Source: Pseudorasbora parva
Lineage: Eukaryota > Chordata > Actinopteri > Cypriniformes > Gobionidae
DNA: 64,000 nt
NCBI RefSeq assembly: GCF_024679245.1
Contig: NC_090191.1
Coordinates: forward strand, 1,834,768 to 1,898,767
Reading direction: 5' to 3'
Shown here one piece after another: positions 31,467 through 50,345 of the stretch. The translations under genes and the position numbers were made by a program. Below the pieces are notes generated by a model. The model ran no database searches, was not told the DNA's origin, and was given only the letters and a program-made list of their open reading frames with translations. Each line of letters opens with the position of its first letter. The first letter of the stretch is position 1.

Positions 31467-34400
31467 GTCCGTTCACTTCTCTGTCTGTCTCTCTCTCACT
31501 CATATTAATATAGTTATTAATAATTAACTCTTTAATAAGCGTGTTTTATGCGTCCTGCACAGGCTGCATCTCCAGCAGAGAGCCACACTCGCAGAGATGC
31601 GCGGAAAGAGCCGCAGTGTTGAGCAGCTCGACGAGAAACTCACTCAAGTCGCACGGCAGGTTTGTGCAAACACACAATAACACACTATAATACACAATAA
31701 CTGATGCTGTCCTGTGTCTGACACACTCTCAAACACACAATAACACACTATAATACACAATAACACACAATACCACACTATAATACACAATAACTGATGC
31801 TGTCCTGTGTCTGACACACTCTCAAACACACAATAACACACTATAATACACAATAACACACTCTCAAACACACAATACCACACTATAATACACAATAACT
31901 GATGCTGTTCTGTGTCTGACACACTCTCAAACACACAATACCACACTATAATACACAATAACTGATGCTGTCCTTTGTCTGACACACTCTCAAACACACA
32001 ATAACACACTATAATACACAATAACACACTCTCAAACACACAATACCACACTATAATACACAATAACTGATGCTGTCCTTTGTCTGACACACTCTCAAAC
32101 ACACAATAACACACTCTCAAACACACAATAACTGATGCTGTTCTGTGCCTGACACACTCTCAAACACACAATAACACACTATAATACACAATAACTGATG
32201 CTGTTCTGTGTCTGACACACTCTCAAACACACAATAACACACTATAATACACAATAACTGATGCTGTCCTGTGTCTGACACACTCTCAAACACACAATAA
32301 CACACTATAATACACAATAACACACTCTCAAACACACAATAACACACTATAACACACAATAACTGATGCTGTTCTGTGTCTGACGCACTCTCAAACACAA
32401 TAACACACTATAATACACAATAACTGATGCTGTCCTGTGTCTGACACACTCTCAAACACACAATAACACACTATAACACACAATAACTGATGCTGTCCTG
32501 TGCCTGACACACTCTCAAACACACAATAACACACTATAATACACAATAACTGATGCTGTCCTGTGTCTGACACACTCTCAAACACACAATAACACACTAT
32601 AACACACAATAACTGATGCTGTCCTGTGCCTGACACACTCTCAAACACACAATAACACACTATAATACACAATAACTGATGCTGTCCTGTGTCTGACGCA
32701 CTCTCAAACACAATAACACACTATAATACACAATAACTGATGCTGTTCTGTGTCTGACGCACTCTCAAACACAATAACACACTATAATACACAATAACTG
32801 ATGCTGTCCTGTGTCTGACACACTCTCAAACACACAATAACACACTATAATACACAATAACTGATGCTGTCCTGTGTCTGACGCACTCTCAAACACAATA
32901 ACACACTATAATACACAATAACACACTCTCAAACACACAATAACACACTATAACACACAATAACTGATGCTGTCCTGTGTCTGACGCACTCTCAAACACA
33001 ATAACACACTATAATACACAATAACACACTCTCAAACACACAATAACACAAGTACTGATGATGCTATAGTCGAGTGTGTGCGTGGTTTGTGTCAAACGAA
33101 CTCATTTTACAGTAAGCTTTCATTGAATAACAGCCCTTATTAATCTCAGGTTATGTCTATTTCTACATGATATTCATACATTAATCAAATTAAACATCTG
33201 GCAATATTACTTACAGTCGTATTCCTATAAACATTACAATTACAAGATTATACCCGTATTTCTCAATAATCTCAGACTTATTTGCCTTATTATGTTCATC
33301 AAAATAATGCTTTATCGGTAAAATGTAAACATGTTCACCCTAATCAAGTATTTGTTTGGCATTAAGCACATTAATTGCATAAAAGCAGAATTCAGGTTGT
33401 TTTCTCTCTTTCTAAATCCTTTTGCCAAATTTTTGGACTCTATTTTAATGGTTAAATTACATTTTAGTATACAAAGTTATGAAACACATTCAAATGATCT
33501 TACTCTAATAATGAAACATACTCAATTTAGCAACTGTTTATTACAAGTTTAACAGGTTTTACATGTTTAGTGGTTAAATAGTCTAATTAATAATGAAATA
33601 ACTGAAATAGTCTTTTTGCTTTTTTAATTCTTTGACACTCCCTGTCTCCACATCTTATATATAACCTATGTATAATCTTACTCATGCTGCACTTGAAATA
33701 ACACACATTATAGGCTAATATTTAAACTAAGCCTAATGAAACAGGCTACACGTTTTCTTTAACCCATGGCGTACGGCGTATTCTGATGCACATTGTCCTC
33801 AATGGCAGCGGATATAACTCAACACAATAGACATTTTAGCCCTACAGATGTGTGCAAGACATCATTATAAACGGTCTACTTTTATTTGTGTACACTCACA
33901 GAGGCTGTTACTTCAGAGAACGGATTATATTATATTATAAAGTGTGCAAGTTTCATGATTTCAGTGAATTAGACTTGCTTTTTCATTTCTAAACTAAGAT
34001 AAACAGGACTAAAGTACCACAAAAAAAGCTCTAAATATTATGCAATTTTAATGTGATGATTTTGTAAGATTAAAGGTTTAAAGGTGTAGGTAGACATGAC
34101 ATGACCACTGTCACCAGAAGATGGCAGGAGAGGAGCACTCACTTCTTCGCACCTAAAGGGTTAGTTCAGCCAAAATGAGATGTCTGTCATTAACTCCTCC
34201 CCCTAATGTCGCTCCACACCCGTAAGACCTCCGTTCATCTTCACACACAGTTTAAGATATTTTAGATTTAGTCCGAGGCCATGGGCGTAGATTACGGGGG
34301 GGACGTGTCCCCCGCACTTTTATTAAAGTGTATTTTCGTCCCCCGCAGTTTTACTGGGTCTCACCGATCCTAGTCAAACCCGCTCCGAGCGGGATTCGAG

Positions 34401-37400
34401 GCGATGTTACCCTGCGCGGCGGCGGGCAAGTCAACTGGGACGCTAAAGACAGCTTTCTCTAAACTCGGTTGATAGCGTGCCTCTTAAAGTCAAGTGTATT
34501 TACATGGAAACTGAAAGCTGAATTTATCATCATTACTCCAGTCTTCAGTGTCACATGATCCTTCACTAATCACTCTCATATGAGGATTTCATAATCAAGA
34601 AAAATCTATGATTATTGTTAGGGGTCGACAGTTTAAGACCCATAGACCAGATATGCGAAATGAAGACCAGGAGTCAGGATGTTCAATCATCGGAGAGAAT
34701 TTACTGAAGAATAGTTTGCAGTTTCATCGGTAGAGTCAGCTTCAGAGTCTCTCAGGGCGGAGACTTAATGCACAAGTGTTAGAAGTACATAAACCAATAG
34801 CCTACTAAAATTGGCATAAAATAAGACAAAAATATGATAGATATTATAGTGGTTATTGATCAGCAGTGTATTTGATTATATCCTCCCAAATTAAAAGCAA
34901 GAGATGCAATAAATTATATTGGTTAAAAAAAGGTATAACTGTCCTCCTCACTTCTGAAAAGATGGCTACGCCCCTATCCGAGGCCTTTCTGCCCTTTGAA
35001 TGTAAGTGTATGCCCACTTGCTGTCCACGTTGCTGTCCATTATATATAGTCGTTTAATGTACTAATGTCACTGAAACTCTGTAAAAACCTTCATTTTTTC
35101 CTCTTCGCTCTTCCAATACAAGCAGCATCTCTCATCCTGCTTTTCCCGTCATTAATGCACTATATATATGAGAATAAAGCATCTAACATGCTTTGAGCAA
35201 TCATACTACTAAAACTAAATGCGATCTGGTGATTTAAACGCTGTCTGACTTTGAGGAGTGTGTGTGCGCTTCAGATGATCAACCCAATCCGTCTCCGCTC
35301 TAATCTCAGGAAAGCTCGTCAGAATGACCGCTAGTCTCAGACTGTACATGTCCAGCTCATCTTTAACTATAATTCTGCATTTACTCTCTCGTGTTGTTTC
35401 TCAATCATCATCGTTCATGTTTACTCAAAAGTTGCGTTACATTTGTGGCACGCGTCATGCTAAATGTCAATGTCATATTAGTATCCCCAAGCTGATGTGT
35501 GTGCGTGTTGTGGACAGATTGTATCATGCACTTCCCCTGCATAAACTCACTCCTCCACTATTTTCAGATGCGCTTGTATCAATCTGCTGTATATCGATAT
35601 ACACGGTTTTGCCTCATTCCATATCGTTTCTAAAATATATACCGATATATTGTACAAACTCGATATACCGCCCAGCCCTAGGTAGGACTACACCGTGCGT
35701 AATGCACTTCGTCATCAGCGCATAGTGTACAAACTTAAGTTATATTAGTGTCCCCGAGCTGATGTGTGTGTGTGTGTGTTGTGACTGCAGCTCCAGGCCT
35801 CCGCTGCGCTGAGACTCGCCCTGGGCTCCGTGCTCAACACTTCTGCGGAGCTGCAGATGGAGCAGGACTCGTCCTCCCGCCTCCTCCACACGCTTCACCT
35901 CCGCCTCCAGAGCGCCGGAGTCCAGCCGGACTCCAGCCACGAGCTCCAGGCGCTCAAGACTCAGTCTCGCGGCACACACGGACTCGTAACGGAGCACATC
36001 AACGCCATGGACGGGCGTCTGCGGGAGCTGAGCGAGCGGCTGCAGGAGGTGCAGGACGGCTCCAGGAGGAACACTCGTGTGCTGGACCGCACCGAGGAGG
36101 AGGACGCGGCCCAGGTTCGGCAGCTGATGGACGGGGACGCCCGGCGGATCTCCCGGGTCCAGGAGCAGCTGGAGCAGCTCGAGGCTCCGGGCCTGCGGGA
36201 GAAGCTGGAGTCCTACGCTCCTCAGGCTCAGGATGAGCAGCTGGCGGCCGCGGAGGAGGCCGTGCGCTCCATGCTCCGGGTCCGAGCCCACATGAACGCC
36301 TTCCTCCGGAGAGTCCAGGAGCTGGAGCTGCAGGTGCAGAGTGCCGAGGACCGGATGAGGGAGATTCGAGACCGCGGGAGGACGGGATCTGAGCCGAGGA
36401 CCTGAGCTACTGCACGTCTGACTGTAGCTGCGTTTACATGGACCCTAATCATCCCATCGGAACCAGACTAGCAGCACAACCGCAATGATCTGATTCAAAT
36501 TTCATTCAGATTGTAGGGGGCTGAAAACACACACTGAATCGAGGAGTCCAGTCATATCACATCTTCCTCTTCACAATACCCCATAGATTTTCTATGAGGT
36601 TAAGTTCAGGCGAGTTTGCTGACCAATTAAGAACAGGGATACCATGGTCCTTAAACCAGGTACTGGTTGCTTTGGCACTGTGTGCAGGTGCCCAGTCCTG
36701 TTGGAAAAGGAAATCTGCATCTCCATAATGTTGGTCAGCAGCAGGAAGCATGAAGTGCTCTAAAACTTCCTGGTATATGGCTGCGTTGACCTTGTACCTC
36801 AGAAAACACAGTGGACCAACACCAGCAGATGCCATGGCTCCCCAAACCATCACTGACTGTGGAAACTTTACACTGGAGCTCAAGCAGCGTGGGTTGTGTG
36901 CCTCTCCTCTCTTCCTCCAGACTCTGGGAACCTGATTTCCAAAGGAAATGTTAAATTTACTTTCATCAGAGAACATAACTTTGGACCACTCAGCAGTCCT
37001 TTTTGTCTTTAGCCCAGGCAACACGCTTCTGATGCTGTGTTGTTCAAGACTGGCTTGACACAAGGAATGCGACAGCTGAGACCCATGTGTTGCATACGTC
37101 TGTGCGCAGTGGTTCTTAAAGCACTGACTCCAGCTGCAGTCCACTCTTTGTGAATCTCCCTCACATTTTTGAACGGGATTTGTTCCATAGTTCTCTCCAG
37201 GGTGTGGTTATCCCTATTGCTTGCACACATTTCTACCACATCTTTGCTTCCCTTCGCCTCTCTATTAAAGTGCTTGGACACAGCTCTATGAACAGCCAGC
37301 CTCTTTTGCAATTACCTTTTGTGTCTCGTTCTCATTATGCAAGGTGTATTTATATGATTTTTGATTATTAAAATGTAATAAAAAATGATTGAAATGTAAT

Positions 37401-40400
37401 TCAGTAAACATAAAACAGAGTTTGGTAAAAAATAAAAAGGAAATTGAAAAAGGCCCTAAAGATGTAATTTTTGTTAAACTTTGAATCAATTTGTTAAATT
37501 GTATATACAAAAAATTGATTTAACCATTGAAATAGAGTCCAGAAAAATTAAAACAGAAAAAACGTTATTAGGAACAAAATCAAAATCGTATGATTTCATA
37601 TGGCCCTAGGATAGTTTAGGGGTGGTTTATTCCTTTGCAATCTGATCGCGAGGGCAAAGATACATATCACGTTTGCTTTTTAAAACAAAGGATGCAACAA
37701 CAGCGGGAAACTCGTACATTCGTGAAGTGTGCGCATGTTAAAAGATCAAAGAAGAATAGCTATAATGGCAGTCAGAAGAGAGAAAGATGTGCATTTTACC
37801 CTCACTCCCACACATTCCTTGAATTGTTTGCAGCGTATCCGAAGGGGGATTAAAAGTCATTAAATGGACATTAAATGGCGAAAATTAAAGCCATAAATGG
37901 CATTACATTTTATTCCTAAATGCATAATTCTTCTTTAGATAGCCAGTTTAAAAAGCATTAAATTAGATTTGATGAAACAACACTTGTAATTTTGTGCTAG
38001 TTTTGTCATGTACATTTGTTGTGCGTGTGCAGGTATTAACATCACACATTGAATTTATGCTTTAATAATACGTGTGTTATGTTATTGTGGTTCATTTATC
38101 ATTGAATATCATATATGTTGTAAATGCCCAATTTTGATCCAGTTAAACAACATTACACAACCAAGAGTGTTTTTCTGAAAACCATCACGACTAAGAAGGA
38201 CTCTACGACAGCTCCATAAACAATTAATCAACATCGTCACTTACATTTTAGATGCAGTATTGACTGTTTTTGTTCTGTTTTCAGCAGCGAAAATAGTTCC
38301 AAAACAGCAGAACCACAGCAAAGATTCAATAACCTGTTCGTAAACGCCTGCCTCATTCTTAAACGAATCAGCCGCCTGAATCACTTATTTGAATGAATCA
38401 GCCATTTGAATAAATCAGTTGTTTGAATGAATCAGCCATTTAAATGATTCAGCCGTTTGAATGAATCAGCATTTTAAATGAATCAGCCGCCTGAATCACT
38501 TATTTGAATGAATCAGCCATTTGAATAAATCAGTTGTTTGAATGAATCAGCCATTTAAATGATTCAGCCGTTTGAATGAATCAGCATTTTAAATGAATCA
38601 GCCATTTGAATAAAACAGTTGTTTGAATGAATCAGCTGCTTGCATAAATCGTTTGAATGAATCAGCCGTTTAAATGAATCAGCCATTTGAAAGAATCACT
38701 TATTTGAATGAATCAGCCGTTTAAATGAATCAGCCATTTGAAAGAATCACTTATTTGAATGAATCAGCCGTTTGAATTAATTGTTTGAATGAGTCAGCTT
38801 TTTAAATGAATCAGTCATTTGAATGAATCAGCCGTTTGAATGAATTGTTTGAATGAGTCAGCTTTTTAAATGAATCACTCATTTGAATGAATAAGCCGTT
38901 TGAATGAATCAGCCGTTTGAATGAATTGTTTGAATGAGTCAGCTTTTTAAATGAATCACTCATTTGAATGAATCAGCTGTTTGAATGAGTCCGCCGTTTG
39001 AATGAATCAGCCGTTTGAATGAATCAGCCGCTTGAATGAATCAGCTGTTTGAATGAGTCCGCCGTTTGAATGAATCAGCCGTTTGAATGAATCAGCCGTT
39101 TGAATGAATCAGCCGCTTGAATGAATCAGCTGTTTGAATGAGTCCGCCGTTTGAATGAATCAGCCGTTTGAATGAATCAGCTGTTTGAATGAGTCCGCCG
39201 TTTGAATGAATCAGCCGTTTGAATTAATCAGCCGCTTGAATGAATCAGCTGTTTGAATGAATCAGCCGTTTGAATGAATCAGCCGCTTGAATGAATCAGC
39301 TGTTTGAATGAGTCCGCCGTTTGAATGAATCAGCCGTTTGAATTAATCAGTCGCTTGAATGAATCAGCTGTTTGAATGAATCAGCCGTTTGAATGAATCA
39401 GCCGCTTGAATGAATCAGCTGTTTGAATGAGTCCGCCGTTTGAATGAATCAGCCGTTTGAATGAATCAGCCGTTTGAATGAATCAGCCGTTTGAATGAAT
39501 CAGCCGTTTGAATGAATTGTTTGAATGAATCAGCTGTTTGAATGAGTCCGCCGTTTGAATGAATCAGCCGTTTGAATGAATTGTTTGAATGAATCAGCTG
39601 TTTGAATGAGTCCGCCGTTTGAATGAATCAGCCGTTTGAATGAATCAGCTGTTTGAATGAGTCCGCCATTTGAATGAATCAGCCGTTTGAATGAATCAGC
39701 CGTTTGAATTAATTGTTTGGATGAATCAGCCGTACAAATGAATAGTTTGAATGAATCAGCCGCTTGAATATATTATAGTTTGTAATTATCATATTTTAAA
39801 AACTTTGTAATATCATAACTAAATACATTTTTAAGTCTGAACTTTGTCTATCTCCTAAATGTGTGTTTTTCTGTGATAATTATGTGTGTGTGTGTGTGTG
39901 TGTCCCAGTGTGCGCTGCTGTCCCCGGCGGAGGCTGTCTCTGCGGAGCTGGCTCATCTGGAGCAGCGTTTCTCCGGCCTCAGTGCCCAGCGGGAGCAGCT
40001 CCAGCGGGACCGCAGCGCCCTCGAGCGGGCTGTGGAGGAGGCCGAGACCCGGGCCAGGCTGCTCTCCGCCACGGTGGCCTCTGTCCGGACGGATGTGCGG
40101 CGCATGGCCGGCCTGGAGGCGGAGGTGGAGGCGCTGCTCAACCACACCCACGCCCTGGAGGAGACGGTGTCCCAGACGGAGAAGCTGATGGTCAAGCGCA
40201 TCGGGGACCAGCTGGCCGGCAGCATCGACCGCATCTCCGCGCTGAAGAGCTCGGCCGAGAGGAACGGCCAGCGGCTGGACCGGGTCTCCGCACTCGCCCT
40301 CCAGCTCTCCGCCGAACACCGCCAACTCTCAGAGCGAATCCTGGCTCTGGAGAGCGGCCAGGCCAAGCTGCGCAGGACGGTGAGCTTCGCCGACGACCTG

Positions 40401-40559
40401 AAGCCTAAAGTCTTCACCATCAGGCAGGACTTCGCCCTGGTGGAGCCCAGGCTGGCCGACCTCACCCTGCGGATCGGCCAGATCGCGGAAGACCTGAGGA
40501 GCAGAGGCGGAGAGCTGGAGGAGCTGCGGGAGCTCAAACGGGACGATCACAAACCCTGA
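31291..40559 (+). CDS. ikbip: IKBKB-interacting protein homologue
   Basis: ER membrane protein known in mammals as an IKK-beta interactor and p53-responsive gene. Exon 1 31291-31466 and exon 2 31563-31659 are shared. Exon 3a (35791-36405) and exon 3b (39909-40559) are alternative terminal exons, both phase 0 with their own stop, giving 295 or 307 residues. The N terminus is Lys-rich, followed by one membrane segment (LCVSLLCLALSLLV, residues about 47-60) and coiled coil. Exon 3b is the diagnostic part: VSFADDLKPKVF, VEPRLADLTLRIGQI, close to human IKBIP as I know it. Mammalian IKBIP also uses alternative 3' exons. It is convergent with ckap4. Confidence 0.88.
31563..31659 (+). CDS. ikbip: ikbip exon 2
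   Basis: Acceptor GCACAG, donor CAG/GTTTGT. Encodes LHLQQRATLAEMRG and the start of the lumenal coiled coil (SVEQLDEKLTQVARQ). Ends in phase 0, which suits both terminal exons. Confidence 0.85.
31660..33060. repeat. 63-bp-type minisatellite in ikbip intron 2
   Basis: About 1.4 kb of units containing AATAACTGATGCTGTCCTG and CTGACACACTCTCAAACACA. The dominant period in the second half is 63 bp, with shorter inserts of AC-rich sequence. Minus-strand frames (CIIVCYCVFESVSDTGQHQL) are open only because the period is a multiple of three. It starts right at the exon 2 donor. Confidence 0.9.
33060..34140. other. intron interior without features
   Basis: AT-rich ikbip intron 2 sequence. I see no exon, transposon end or tandem repeat. 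Confidence 0.5.
34155..34620 (-). repeat. composite dispersed repeats in ikbip intron
   Basis: Three adjoining repeats. 34155-34280 is copy 2 of the GGTTAGTTCA repeat. 34285-34460 contains a tRNA-like B-box word on the minus strand (CCTCGAATCCCGCTC), so may be a SINE; a second copy lies at 46145-46330. 34510-34620 (CATCATTACTCCAGTCTTCAG) recurs at 46810-47300. Confidence 0.55.
34625..35760. other. intron interior with repeat fragments
   Basis: A fragment at 34690-34760 (AAGAATAGTTTGCAGTTTC) is shared with the duplicated repeat at 55.7-56.9 kb. A hAT-like end (CGATATACCGCCCAGCCCTAG) is at about 35662-35682. No exon recognised. Confidence 0.45.
35791..36405 (+). CDS. ikbip: ikbip alternative terminal exon 3a
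   Basis: Acceptor GTGACTGCAG directly preceded by (TG)n. 204 open residues, GC-rich, strongly heptad-patterned (MDGRLRELSERLQEVQ, VQEQLEQLEAPGLREKLE), stop TGA at 36403. It belongs to ikbip by phase and by coiled-coil character; direct homology is less clear than for exon 3b. Confidence 0.8.
   Translation, partial: LQASAALRLALGSVLNTSAELQMEQDSSSRLLHTLHLRLQSAGVQPDSSHELQALKTQSRGTHGLVTEHINAMDGRLRELSERLQEVQDGSRRNTRVLDRTEEEDAAQVRQLMDGDARRISRVQEQLEQLEAPGLREKLESYAPQAQDEQLAAAEEAVRSMLRVRAHMNAFLRRVQELELQVQSAEDRMREIRDRGRTGSEPRT
36557..37311 (-). pseudogene. Tc1 DD34E transposase remnant
   Basis: Two overlapping minus-strand frames hold an N-terminal part (SALRTTAHRRMQHMGLSCRI) and a catalytic part: D in VMFSDESKFNI, D in FQQDWAPAHS, E in ELNLIENLW, 34 residues apart. 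A frameshift separates them near 37010-37140 and the C terminus is cut at about 36557. It lies in ikbip, between the two terminal exons. Confidence 0.85.
37312..38330. other. gene-free interval
   Basis: AT-rich, no recognised exon or transposon end. It leads into the 17-bp minisatellite. Confidence 0.4.
38340..39775. repeat. 17-bp minisatellite in ikbip, over 70 units
   Basis: About 1.4 kb of variants of TTTGAATGAATCAGCCG, with CAGCTG, GAGTCCGCC and 13-bp (TTTGAATGAATTG) variants and some higher-order order. Many units contain TGAATCAGC; a few contain the exact AP-1 word TGAGTCA, for example near 38800, 38855 and 38936. It ends about 130 bp before exon 3b. Confidence 0.93.
39909..40559 (+). 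CDS. ikbip: ikbip alternative terminal exon 3b
   Basis: Acceptor TGTCCCAG preceded by (TG)n. 216 residues, coiled coil, with the most conserved IKBIP segment near its end (VSFADDLKPKVFTIRQDF and ADLTLRIGQIAEDL). Stop TGA at 40557. Confidence 0.88.
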   Translation, partial: CALLSPAEAVSAELAHLEQRFSGLSAQREQLQRDRSALERAVEEAETRARLLSATVASVRTDVRRMAGLEAEVEALLNHTHALEETVSQTEKLMVKRIGDQLAGSIDRISALKSSAERNGQRLDRVSALALQLSAEHRQLSERILALESGQAKLRRTVSFADDLKPKVFTIRQDFALVEPRLADLTLRIGQIAEDLRSRGGELEELRELKRDDHKP

Positions 40560-40599
40560 GGAGTCTGAGGGACGCTCACGTCTGCTGCTGTTGACCAGT

Positions 40600-41560
40600 C
40601 AGAGATCCTCAGAAATGAGGAGGAAACTGGCCGTGTTATTAGGGAAGGGGCCATTCCCAAACTTTTCCCACAGAGCTGGGAGCATGGAATTGTCCAAAAT
40701 GTCTTGGTGGTGCGTAGGCCTGTCACGAACACATTTTGCTGGATGATTAATCGGCCAAGAAATGATTGCGATAAACGATAAAAGTCATTCCGAGACCATT
40801 TTCATCTAACATTATGATAATGGCATAGTAATGCAGGTACACCTTATCAAAGACCAATACACTTTTATTTCTAAAGACTATTTAACACTGAAAACTGTTT
40901 TTTTTTATAGATATCCACAATAAATGAATTGACTCTCAGCCTGTTAACAAAAAATGCATATTGAATAAATACCAAAAACAATAAATAAAATGGATGAAAC
41001 AGAAATGAGGAGGAAGCTCGCCGTGTTATTTAAAGGTGCAGTGTGTAGTATTTATGCCAGTGGTCTCAAACTCAATTCCTGGAGGGCCACTGCTCTGCAC
41101 AGTTTTGCTCCAACCCTAATCAAACACACCTGATCCAGCTAATCAAGGTCTTCAGGATAACTAGAAACATACGAGCAGGTGTGTGTTGAAGCTGGTTGGA
41201 GCTAAACTGTGCTCTTCCAGGAATGGAGTTTGAGACCACTGATTTATGCACTGGAGCGCATCATGTTGATACGGGAAGGGGCCATTCCCAAACTATTCCC
41301 ATAAAGTTGGGAGCATGAAATTGTCCTAAATGTCTTGGTATGCTGAAGCCTTATGGTGCGTAGGCCTGTCACGATAACACATTTTGCTGGACGATAAATC
41401 GGCCAAGAAGTTATTGTGATAAACGATAATATTGTTCTGAGACCATTTTTATCCCAAATAATGGTAATGGCATAATAATGCAGGTATACATTTTCAAAGA
41501 TCAATAAACTTTTACTAAAGACTATGTAACACTAAAAACCATCCACAATAAATGAAAATT
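40600..41560. repeat. tandemly repeated block with MITE inside
   Basis: GAAGGGGCCATTCCCAAACT, CATTTTGCTGGA and ATCGGCCAAGAA recur at 40640-40860 and 41275-41480. GAAATGAGGAGGAA at 40613 and 41004 mark a further repeat border. A 184-bp hAT MITE lies between the two copies. Confidence 0.7.
41058..41241. mobile_element. hAT MITE
   Basis: 184 bp with inverted ends CAGTGGTCTCAAACTC and a perfect 8-bp target duplication ATTTATGC at 41050-41057 and 41242-41249, the hallmark of hAT insertion. Confidence 0.92.
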
Positions 41561-42009
41561 GAAAGTCGGAATTGCGTAGACATCAAGTTAGAAGTGAAAT
41601 TTTTCGGTCAGTTTTGATTTCTTAAATTATAGTTTCTCCTTTTTTCTGACTTTCAAAAGTCAAGAATATTGTGTGTACCAAAAAAACCCTGCTTATTAAT
41701 GTTTTTGAGTTTTCTCAAGGCAATACTGGAGAAGAACACGTATATTTTTAATTGACTCGATGTACCCCTCATGATGTCATTCCGGGTTAAAATCTGAATA
41801 CAAAAATACGACAAAATAATAGTACTTAAAATCAGCTTGGGCTAAAGTGATGATCAGGCCCACCAGAAAAGACAAGAAAACTGGACAACACAAAAACACG
41901 TCAATATCAAATGTTGGGGTTTACCGCTACATCGACTGTTTTCTGTGTGTTGAGGTCCTGTCCAACCACGCAATGAATACCTTCTGAAAACTAAACATTC
42001 TTCGTAAGA

Positions 42010-42425
42010 ATTGTGGCTAAGTCTAAAAAACCGCATTCAGTTGCAGAGGAACTAATTGTGCCAGCCGCAGCGATCCTCACTAACACAGTGTTGGACAAGA
42101 AAGTGGCGAAGGCCATTAAAACGGTGCCTTTATCTCACTGTTGAATTGACGATATGGCTGAAGATATCGCAGACTTCTGAACTTGAATGGATAAGGAAAC
42201 CTTTTGCACTCTCCAGGAAAGACTTACAGAATCGTCCTCAGATAGGGGTTTGAGACTAACGTTTTCAGAGCCATAACTGCCACAGTTTCGCTGCAATGCT
42301 GAGAAGGAGTACCGCGGTATTGGGAAATCTGCTCTGTATGAACTGCTGCCTTTTGGGCCAACCTATTTGTGTGAGGTAACATTTTCAGCCATGCACATAA
42401 AGACAATTGAAATGTTGAAAAATAT
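42010..42425 (+). pseudogene. hAT transposase (SCAND3/ZBED5-type) remnant
   Basis: Plus-strand pieces read KSKKPHSVAEELIVPAAA and, after stops and a deletion, ALYELLPFGPTYLCEVTFSA, the start of the C-terminal dimerisation region of this hAT-derived family. The middle of the gene is missing. Confidence 0.7.
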
Positions 42426-42794
42426 TATTAAACGAGTATATTTTTTGGGAATCCATGAATTTGTAATCTTGGAAATGTTTGTGATGGGGATGGGGGTCCA
42501 GTAATTATTCATAGACCGAAGAAACAGCAGTTCATCCCTTCATCATCCCTTGATTTACGAGATATAAAGAAAATGTAATTACCCAGAAATTACATTTTCA
42601 TGAAGGTAAAAAATTAGACCTTTTTTGCCAGTTTTGTAATTTTAAATCCTTATCCATCATTCACCCTTTAGCATCTTTACTGTTGAACATCTCGCTTGCT
42701 CCTGACGTGAACTTCTGTGCCTGAGCCACCACATGTTTCAGGACTAAAGCCAGATTTGGGATCAGATTTAGAAACATTACCTTTAATGATTGAA

Positions 42795-43480
42795 TGGATT
42801 AAGTCAGTGGTTCTCAAACTTTTTGACTCCCAAGCCTTTCCCTTTTGATAACCCAATGGGCAACACTTTAGTTCAGGCTCCAATTCTCACCATTAATAAC
42901 TAATAATAATGTGCATTTTACCAATTAACAGCATATTGGTTGTTCATTAGTACTTCTAAAGTACATATTCTGCATGCCCATCTTCTAATCTACGTCATTA
43001 ATCCTGCCCTTAACCACCTTACTAACTATACATAAGCAGTATTTAGCAGTTTATTGAGGCAACGGTCATCATTAATAGTGAGAATTGGACCCCTGATCTA
43101 AAGTGACCAAACAATTAGCATTTGCAAATCTCATTAATAGACTGAAATGTGTACTGTATAGATAATTTGATTAAGATATAAGTTTATAAAGATTTTATTG
43201 AATTAAGTCAATGGTTCTCAAACTTTTTGACTCCCAAGTCTTTCCCTTTTTAATAGCCCAATGGGCAACACTTTAGTTTAGGCTCCAATTCTCACTTTTA
43301 ATAACTAGTGTGCATAATAACGGTTTATTAGTACTTCTAAAGCACATATTCTGCATGACCATCTTCTAAATAATCCTGCCCTTAAGCACCTTACTAACTA
43401 TACATAAGCAGTATTTAGCAGTTTATTGATGCAAAAGTCATAGTTAATAGTGAAAATTAAACCCTGATCTAAAGTAAATC
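42795..43480. repeat. tandem duplication of about 410 bp
   Basis: GTTCTCAAACTTTTTGACTC occurs at about 42809 and 43212, and the following about 300 bases match (GGCAACACTTTAGTT..., TAAGCAGTATTTAGCAG...). Each copy contains a MITE with ends CAACACTTTAGTT/GATCTAAAGTG. Confidence 0.8.
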
Positions 43481-43763
43481 TCATGAATACACTGTAACAT
43501 GCTAAATATTCTCACATTACATTAATATTGACATTGTATGTACTGTGTAGATCATTTGATTAAGCCGTGAACACAGTTTGGAAAAGTTATAAAGATTTTA
43601 TTGGAAAACGGCTTGAGACTGAATGGTCACTGAGACGTCCAGTAACCCTGTAAAAAAACACAGTGCAGGTATTCATAGACCGAAAAAAACAGCAGTTCAC
43701 CCCTTCATCAATCCCAAAAAAAAAAAGCTCTGTTTATCACATTTCTACCACCCACAACACCTG

Positions 43764-43979
43764 GGGCCTATTGCACAAAACTAGGATAAGGGATTAAGCC
43801 GGGATATCTTGGTGATCTTGTCATCTGTATGCAAAATTAAGTACCGCTGTCGTGTAAACGTACCCTGAAGGCACACTCACACCAAGAACGATAACGAAAG
43901 ATAATTAGCGGATAAATTGAGCCAGGATCAACAAGATATCCCGGCTTAATCCCTTATCCTAGTTTTGTGCAATAGACCC
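43764..43979. mobile_element. MITE just downstream of ckap4
   Basis: About 216 bp with inverted ends of about 50 bp (GGGCCTATTGCACAAAACTA and its complement). CTG flanks both sides, possibly a 3-bp target duplication. It begins about 40 bases past the ckap4 stop, so it probably lies in the 3' UTR and would form a strong hairpin in the mRNA. Confidence 0.8.
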
Positions 43980-44020
43980 CTGCTCATCCCGGATTACGAC
44001 TTTGCTTCCTTTCGTTCGTC

Positions 44021-50345
<6,325 letters not shown>

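Noticed and set aside
31644..32711. Minus-strand Cys-rich frames (CIIVCYCVFESVSDTGQ)
   Set aside because: Intronic minisatellite of ikbip; open only because of the 63-bp period, antisense to the gene and with no splice or start context.
38340..39775. CRISPR-like look of regularly spaced repeats
   Set aside because: Units are contiguous 17-mers without unique spacers and the DNA is from a vertebrate; this is a minisatellite.
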